Shown here in pieces: positions 14,622 to 18,466 of a stretch of DNA of 18,466 bases. The notes below the pieces were generated by a model, which was not told where the DNA came from, did not search any database, and saw nothing but the letters and a program-made list of their open reading frames with translations. The stretch comes from Chloroflexota bacterium (lineage in GTDB: Bacteria > Chloroflexota > Dehalococcoidia > Lucifugimonadales > JADFKI01). The stretch covers positions 1 to 18,466 of the forward strand of contig JADFKI010000034.1 of assembly GCA_022565015.1 (NCBI GenBank), written 5' to 3'. Numbering within the stretch: the stretch's first letter is position 1; each line of letters begins with the position of its first letter. Made by a program: the position numbers and the translations under genes.

Positions 14622-14963
14622 CTAAGCTATGAGCTGTAGAGCACCCTTCTGGAGGTCGGCCTGAATTCCTTTGTACGTCTTGAGATCTGCGCTTGCCGTC
14701 TCCATCTCTTTCTCGATCTTGTTATACTTCTCACGCGCCTCGCGGATTTTGGTCTGCAAAGCGCTCTCTTTTGCCAGCCGCTCGGGGTTTCCCGGGCCTG
14801 CCGGTGTCCGCCTGAGTACGAACAGATCGAGCTTGCTGTCGGCGGCCTCTTCGACGTACTGCTTCTTTTCACCCTCCGCCTTCTTCAAGGTCTGATCTGC
14901 CTTATCGGCCCTCTGTGTGAGGGTCTCATTCAACCTGGCACGGACATCCTCTATGAATCCCAT
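14622..14963 (-). CDS. Small coiled-coil protein of unknown function
   Basis: This 113-residue soluble protein is highly charged. Residues about 5-45 and 60-108 are rich in Lys, Glu, Ala and Gln with heptad-like spacing, so it is likely two long helices joined by a Pro/Gly turn (RRTPAGPGNPER, 51-62) that could fold into a hairpin. There is no cysteine, signal peptide or known motif. ATG 14963 follows AAGGAG at 11 bases. With its own promoter (15141-15171) and terminator it is a stand-alone gene. I do not recognise the family and propose no function. Confidence 0.8.
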   Translation of the reverse strand: MGFIEDVRARLNETLTQRADKADQTLKKAEGEKKQYVEEAADSKLDLFVLRRTPAGPGNPERLAKESALQTKIREAREKYNKIEKEMETASADLKTYKGIQADLQKGALQLIA

Positions 14964-15140
14964 TTAATACGTATCTCCTTCCTCGTGGATAACCCTGGGA
15001 ATCAAGAGGTCACCACGATACAAAAATTGATTGAAAGCGTCGCCGATATTCACACCAAAACATCCCCGCACACATTCGATGGTCCTAGTGTTTTCCCCCA
15101 AACGTAGTGAATTAAGTTCCAGCGCACCTTCTGCCTGTAC

Positions 15141-15171
15141 TTTATACGCCTTACACAGCTAGGCGGGTCAA
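15141..15171 (-). promoter_or_regulatory. Candidate promoter of the coiled-coil gene
   Basis: On the minus strand TTGACC (15171-15166) and TATAAA (15146-15141) are separated by 19 bases, a little long. Transcription would start near 15133, leaving a leader of about 170 bases before ATG 14963. Confidence 0.45.
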
Positions 15172-15400
15172 CCCACTTTTTGGTCAAAGTCTAGTTATTT
15201 TCTCAAACCAAACGCAAATTAAATGTTGTGTATCAGGCATGACGTTGAGCGTAAAATTAGAATCTGAAAAGCGGGACAACCGAGTGTGAACCGGGCGGGC
15301 CGTTCGTTAGTTCCGCTAGCTTACACCGACGGCCACGGTTCGGAAGGCAGTTGCGGGCTACGCCATCGAAAGCAGCAAGAGGGTGTTAAGCGCGAGGAAA

Positions 15401-15468
15401 GCCGAAGAAGTCACGACATTTTCGGCGCGAGCTCTAAAGGTGGTTCTGACATTTATACAGGTGACTTC
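15401..15468 (+). ncRNA. Candidate pseudoknot or alternative-stem RNA element
   Basis: GCCGAA (15401-15406) pairs perfectly with TTCGGC (15421-15426). The loop it encloses contains GAAGTCAC (15407-15414), which pairs perfectly with GTGACTTC (15461-15468). The two helices could coexist as an H-type pseudoknot, though the zero-length first loop is tight, or act as alternatives. Eight-base matches at this range are not rare by chance, so this is a hint only. Confidence 0.25.
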
Positions 15469-15633
15469 AATGCGGGGCCCTCTTCTTGAGGGTCGGAGCA
15501 GGCGGTAGATATGCCGACCAAGGCCACGAGGCTGCCACGCGAGAGTTACCGGACCGCGAGGCGATTCTCAACCCCGAGGTTTCGGCAGGGCCCTCGCTCA
15601 ATAGCTCTCGAGCAGGCCACACGAGCGGCAATC

Positions 15634-15662
15634 TTTACAGCAGGTAGGATTTCGACTAAAAT
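15634..15662 (+). promoter_or_regulatory. Promoter of the small basic protein gene
   Basis: TTTACA (15634-15639) and TAAAAT (15657-15662) stand 17 bases apart, each matching five of six consensus bases. Transcription would start near 15669, about 42 bases before GTG 15711. Confidence 0.65.
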
Positions 15663-15710
15663 TCCGTAATGACGGGCTGCGATGCAGAAGCTATTTAGGG
15701 AGGTGTGTCA

Positions 15711-15857
15711 GTGCCCAAAGGAAGTATCCCTAAGCGTGAGGCTAAGAAGCCCAAGAAATCTCAGGAGAGAAAGATCATAGCGGCGACGCCAATAGTAACG
15801 TCAGAGGGCGTGGAGGTGATCGGCAAACGGCGTAGACGCAAGGAGGAAGACCAGTAA
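15711..15857 (+). CDS. Small, very basic 48-residue protein
   Basis: GTG 15711 follows GGGAGGTG (15698-15705). The frame runs 48 codons to TAA 15857. The peptide begins MPKGSIPKREAKKPKK and ends GKRRRRKEEDQ, with over a third of residues Lys or Arg around a short hydrophobic middle (KIIAATPIVTSEGVEVIG, 21-38). N-termini of this kind occur in small conserved basic proteins of other bacteria, but I cannot name a function; nucleic acid or ribosome binding is a guess from charge. The dedicated promoter, strong ribosome site and strong terminator make it a convincing independent gene despite its size. Confidence 0.75.
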   Translation: MPKGSIPKREAKKPKKSQERKIIAATPIVTSEGVEVIGKRRRRKEEDQ

Positions 15858-15858
15858 G

Positions 15859-15899
15859 AACAGAGAGCCGGACTCATCTTGAGCCCGGCTCTCTGTTTT
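15859..15899. terminator. Bidirectional terminator between convergent genes
   Basis: AACAGAGAGCCGG (15859-15871) pairs perfectly with CCGGCTCTCTGTT (15885-15897), followed by a T-run on the plus strand. The stem starts two bases after the stop of the basic protein gene. On the minus strand the T-run is weaker, but the stem is placed to end transcription of the moeA operon too. Confidence 0.88.
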
Positions 15900-15940
15900 C
15901 CAAAGACGTTGTTGAATTATAGCTATTTCACAGCACTGGG

Positions 15941-16495
15941 TTATTCATTTTCCACGGTTTCCACTTCATCACCCTCGGCCATCGCTTCTTCCTCTACCTG
16001 GGTAGACTCCTCGACCGCCACGACTTCCTCCTCCTCGGGCTCCTCTGCTTCCGGATCGGAAATCTTAAAGATGCCATAGGCCTGGCTGTTGTCGAGAAGC
16101 CGCTGGATAACCTTGGGGCTGACATCTCTAGGGTACGCGGTCATCGCCCACTTTTCGGATAGAATCTCGCTGATGCTTTCCGGCGTAGTCGGCACATTTC
16201 CTCCGGCCAGCATGACCCTAAATATCGCGTCCTTAAGAGGCGTGTCGGGCAACAGATAGTCTTCAGTAGCAGCACAGTGGGACACTATTCTCTTGATATA
16301 TACCTTCGGGTCTGACGAACCTGTGGGCGGCGCGTCATCCGCCTTCTGGTCCTCGTAGCATCGTCTCGAAGCGATTACGAGTGCAATTGCGCGACTCTCT
16401 TGGTCAGCCTGAGCCACCTCTATGAGGTACTCTGGCGGGGGGCCCTCCTCTTCGCCTTCGTCGCTCGCATTCGTCTGGGTCTGGTCCTGTGTCAT
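15941..16495 (-). CDS. Acidic protein of unknown function, coupled to moeA
   Basis: This 184-residue protein starts at ATG 16495, nine bases after GGAGGA. The ATG overlaps the stop of moeA (TAATG), so translation is very likely coupled. Its N-terminus (1-22) and C-terminus (about 143-184) are low-complexity and strongly acidic (EEPEEEEVV, VEEEAMAEGDEVETVENE). Between them is a compact folded-looking region (about 23-142) with RAIALVIASRRCYEDQ, PKVYIKRIVSHCAATEDYLL, LKDAIFRVMLAGGN and PESISEILSEKWAMTAYPR, mostly helical by composition. I do not recognise the family. The tight linkage suggests a role beside MoeA, but the sequence gives no direct clue. Confidence 0.75.
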   Translation of the reverse strand: MTQDQTQTNASDEGEEEGPPPEYLIEVAQADQESRAIALVIASRRCYEDQKADDAPPTGSSDPKVYIKRIVSHCAATEDYLLPDTPLKDAIFRVMLAGGNVPTTPESISEILSEKWAMTAYPRDVSPKVIQRLLDNSQAYGIFKISDPEAEEPEEEEVVAVEESTQVEEEAMAEGDEVETVENE

Positions 16496-17796
16496 TAAAA
16501 CACTTCCTCCGGCCAATCTAGCATTTGAACCACCACCACTTCTCCCGCGTCCTTCCGAGGAATATCCTCAGGACAGATGGCTAGCGCGTTGGCGCGTGCC
16601 ATCGATGTTAGCAAATTGGAGCCCTGATCGCCGGTGAGCCTCGCGTGATATTCGCCACCCTGTTTCGTGACCACGGCGCGCGCGAATACCCTTCGACTGT
16701 CCGTGTTATGAATCGGCTCGTCCAATATCGCCTCGACAGTCGGCCTGCCAAGGTTCGGCTTGCCCATCATTTTGCGGATGGCGGCGCGTCCGAACTGCTC
16801 GAAAGCAACAACGGCGCTTACGGGGTTCCCTGGTAGACCGATATGAGGCACCTTCTTGCCGTCCGGAGCGTTCAGGACACCGAACGCCAGCGGCTTCGCA
16901 GGCCTCATCCTAACAGACCAGAAGTCTATCTTTCCATGTTGGGCCAGTACGTCCTTCACCATGTCGTAGTCGCCCTTGGAGACCCCCGCAGAGGTAACGA
17001 GTATATCAGAATCAAGGCCCTCTCGCAGTTTGGAGTTCATCGATTCCAGATTGTCCCGGGCGATGCCCAAGAGCTTCGGCACACCACCGTAGCGTAGTAC
17101 GCTGGCGGCGATAGTGAGGCTGTTGCTGTTGTATATCTTGCCGGGCCCATATTCTTCCCCCGGCTCCATTAGCTCGTCGCCGGTGGCCAGGATAGCGACC
17201 ACGGGCCGTCTTATCACCCTCACCATGTCCGATCCCAGAGATGCCAGAACCCCGATCTCCGACGGACGGAGCACGGAGCCTTTGGTGAGGACGAGGTCTC
17301 CCTTCTTGACGTCCTGTCCTGCGGGTCTGACGTCCGCGCCCTGCCTCACATCGAATCGGATGCCGATCTCGTTCAGATCCCTCGAAGCCCCCCGGCGTTC
17401 CAGCTCGTCCGTGTCCTCAAACGGAACGACCGCGTCTGCTCCTTCTGGGATGGGCGCGCCGGTCATAATGCGGACTGCCGTTCCCGTAGCCACGTCGTCT
17501 CGCGGCAGCTCTCCGGCGGCCACGGTGCCGATTACCCGGAGGGTCACTGGTGTGTCCCTCGATGCGCCGACGATGTCGGCCGCCTTCACCGCATAGCCGT
17601 CCATGGCCGAGTTGTCCAGCGGCGGAATGTTGTATTCGGATACCGCGTCCTCGGCAAGTACCTGCCCCAACGCTTCGAGCAAGGGCCTCTCTTCGGGGTC
17701 CAGCACGTGAACGGATTCTAGGATTCGCTCCAGCGCCTCTTCGACGCTTAGCATTGACTCGTCGTAATGACGGTGGCTGTGACCGTGCTGCGTCAT
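16495..17796 (-). CDS. moeA: Molybdopterin molybdenumtransferase MoeA
   Basis: This 433-residue enzyme inserts molybdate into adenylylated molybdopterin, the last general step of molybdenum cofactor synthesis in the cytoplasm. Family motifs are intact: PLDNSAMDGYAV (59-70), TAVRIMTGAPIPEGADAVVP in the first third, GDELMEPGEEYGPGKIYNSN, TSAGVSKGDYDMVKDVL in the MoCF-binding domain, MRPAKPLAFG and GLPGNPVSA. The C-terminal domain IV is present, so the protein is full length. I start it at ATG 17796 after GAGGAG (only three bases apart). The first residues, MTQHGHSHRHYDES, are His-rich, which is unusual for MoeA. An in-frame ATG at 17754 (MLSVEEAL) would remove this tail but has a weaker ribosome site. 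It is followed by the coupled acidic protein gene. Confidence 0.95.
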   Translation of the reverse strand: MTQHGHSHRHYDESMLSVEEALERILESVHVLDPEERPLLEALGQVLAEDAVSEYNIPPLDNSAMDGYAVKAADIVGASRDTPVTLRVIGTVAAGELPRDDVATGTAVRIMTGAPIPEGADAVVPFEDTDELERRGASRDLNEIGIRFDVRQGADVRPAGQDVKKGDLVLTKGSVLRPSEIGVLASLGSDMVRVIRRPVVAILATGDELMEPGEEYGPGKIYNSNSLTIAASVLRYGGVPKLLGIARDNLESMNSKLREGLDSDILVTSAGVSKGDYDMVKDVLAQHGKIDFWSVRMRPAKPLAFGVLNAPDGKKVPHIGLPGNPVSAVVAFEQFGRAAIRKMMGKPNLGRPTVEAILDEPIHNTDSRRVFARAVVTKQGGEYHARLTGDQGSNLLTSMARANALAICPEDIPRKDAGEVVVVQMLDWPEEVF

Positions 17797-17896
17797 GATC
17801 TCCTCAGTGCCCAGGCACAACCTCGCAGGGTTGGCCGTGATAAATTAAAGCTGCCGGCGTTGAAAACGTGGTTCGCCGCCTATTCATGCCGGTAAA

Positions 17897-18319
17897 TTAA
17901 CTTTGAGGGCCTTCCTCGCCAATTCTAGCTCTGACCATCTCGACGATCTCGGTCGCGATGCCGAGTGCCTGGCGGGCCTCATCGGCGGTAAAGGACTGAA
18001 ATGGAATCGCCGGGGGCGGTAGTGCATCAGGGTATCTTGACGAGAGATAATACTTGTCCAGGGTCACTCCACGACCGCGCAGGCCATTGAAGTCTTCATC
18101 TTCCTTGCCGCATTCCGAAAGCAAGTCTCCGATTGAGTGAATATATATTGATCTCCTGCCGGTCCCATAGAGATATGCCTTCAGCGCCAGCTGCGAGGTC
18201 TGCCCGGACTTGAAGCAGACATCTGACGATAGACTGTTATCGAACATCAGCCTGGTTACTTCAAGGCTATGAGTAGCCTCGGCAAGCCATCGCCTGGCTG
18301 TTTCAAGAGGCCTTCTCAT
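17897..18319 (-). CDS. HEPN domain protein of a HEPN-MNT pair
   Basis: This 140-residue all-helical protein fits the HEPN family (PF05168): ARRWLAEATHSLEVTRLM (8-25), SQLALKAYLYGTG (42-54), HSIGDLL (61-67), LDKYYLSSRYPDALPPP (87-103) and a C-terminal helix. R56 and H61 make an Rx4H motif, the catalytic signature of HEPN ribonucleases, but the Tyr that follows in the RX4HxY of the Shewanella-type toxin is absent (HSI here). It overlaps the end of the upstream nucleotidyltransferase gene by 17 bases, a typical HEPN-MNT arrangement in which the nucleotidyltransferase neutralises the HEPN toxin by AMP addition. Whether this copy is toxic is unknown. Confidence 0.85.
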   Translation of the reverse strand: MRRPLETARRWLAEATHSLEVTRLMFDNSLSSDVCFKSGQTSQLALKAYLYGTGRRSIYIHSIGDLLSECGKEDEDFNGLRGRGVTLDKYYLSSRYPDALPPPAIPFQSFTADEARQALGIATEIVEMVRARIGEEGPQS

Positions 18320-18466
18320 AGATAGTCTTTCCCTGTGCCAATGCCTGCTCTATAAATGGGTTACCTTCGTCAATCATAGCCATAATCTCATCGGGCGTAT
18401 ATACGAACACATCCGCGGAGATGTCGGGTGGGATGAATTTGCCAACCTCCACAAGCCGTTGTACAA
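18303..18466 (-). CDS. MNT-type nucleotidyltransferase, C-terminal part only
   Basis: The frame enters from the right edge (first full codon at 18464) and ends with TGA 18305-18303, giving 53 visible residues. They include FIPPDISADVFVYTPDEI and EGNPFIEQALAQGKTIYEKA, the usual C-terminal end of small nucleotidyltransferase domain proteins paired with HEPN genes. The catalytic GS...DxD motif lies outside the window. The gene overlaps the HEPN start by 17 bases, so both are probably translated in a coupled way. The identification relies on the tail pattern and the neighbour. Confidence 0.75.
   Translation of the reverse strand, partial: VQRLVEVGKFIPPDISADVFVYTPDEIMAMIDEGNPFIEQALAQGKTIYEKAS

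Larger units (their letters stand above)
14964..15710. other. 747-base non-coding stretch with several RNA-like stems
   Basis: No convincing gene was found. The left part (to about 15270) is AT-rich and holds the promoter of the coiled-coil gene. The part from about 15280 to 15630 is GC-rich and carries many short perfect stems on the plus strand: GUUAG-UUCCG-CUAGC near 15307-15321, the overlapping stems at 15401-15468, GGCCCTC/GAGGGTC near 15475-15493, GGTCGG/CCGACC near 15491-15520, and CGCTC/GAGCG near 15596-15630. It could be an unrecognised structured RNA or decayed sequence. An open frame at 15286-15489 lacks a ribosome site and any familiar feature. Confidence 0.45.

Noticed and set aside
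15286..15489. A 67-codon open frame in the non-coding stretch
   Set aside because: It starts at GTG without a ribosome site, has mixed low-complexity composition and covers the stem-rich segment; no support as a protein.
15270..15700. RNase P RNA, suggested by GAGGAAAG at 15393-15400
   Set aside because: The bases that should follow (TCCGGGC) and the later conserved segments (GGGTGAAA, ACAGAA...GGCTTA) are missing. tmRNA was also rejected because no tRNA-like 3' end is present.

Overview
The window reads as a bacterial chromosome fragment of moderately high GC content. A member of the Chloroflexota (for example a Dehalococcoidia or SAR202-like lineage) is the best guess. The guess rests on the lipoprotein with a long Thr/Pro linker, the large DUF5666-repeat exoprotein, frequent GTG and TTG starts, and many small lineage-specific proteins around ordinary housekeeping genes. 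It is an inference from gene style, not a proven placement. No rRNA, tRNA, CRISPR array or intact insertion sequence was seen.

Layout. The left edge (1-884, minus strand) is a two-gene module resembling a toxin-antitoxin pair. It has a DUF6932-like protein with a nucleotidyltransferase-type GS...DxD motif, overlapped (TAATG) by a protein that joins an antitoxin-like N-terminus to a beta-rich C-terminal domain and runs off the window. A promoter with an operator-like palindrome sits on its start codon. Then follow, on the minus strand, an Ldh-family malate/lactate-type dehydrogenase and an MgtE magnesium transporter. From 4334 to 12224 everything is on the plus strand: an OmpR-like response regulator, a small ORF that ends exactly where the kinase begins, a two-helix histidine kinase, a lipoprotein with tandem Ig-like domains preceded by a coupled upstream ORF, a 919-residue secreted protein made of about twelve DUF5666 repeats, a strong terminator, and a GH15 glucoamylase/trehalase-type enzyme with its own promoter. 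From 12284 to 14963 the minus strand carries a PAP2-like membrane protein with degraded catalytic motifs, an unknown three-helix membrane protein, the branched-chain aminotransferase IlvE, and a coiled-coil protein with its own promoter and terminator. A 747-base non-coding stretch (14964-15710) follows, then a tiny basic protein gene with a clear promoter and terminator. On the minus strand come an acidic protein translationally coupled to MoeA, and at the right edge a HEPN-MNT pair.

How the genes may work together. The kinase/regulator pair lies directly upstream of two exported proteins, so it may sense envelope state and control the surface proteins; similar palindromic elements lie ahead of both. 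MoeA and its acidic partner look like one transcription unit of molybdenum cofactor synthesis. The minimal-nucleotidyltransferase modules at both ends suggest that the housekeeping block is flanked by mobile-type accessory genes. The points most worth a second look are the chimeric antitoxin-like protein with its palindromic operator, the regulator-kinase junction ORF, the DUF5666 array, the non-coding region with overlapping RNA stems, and the PAP2 protein lacking catalytic residues.
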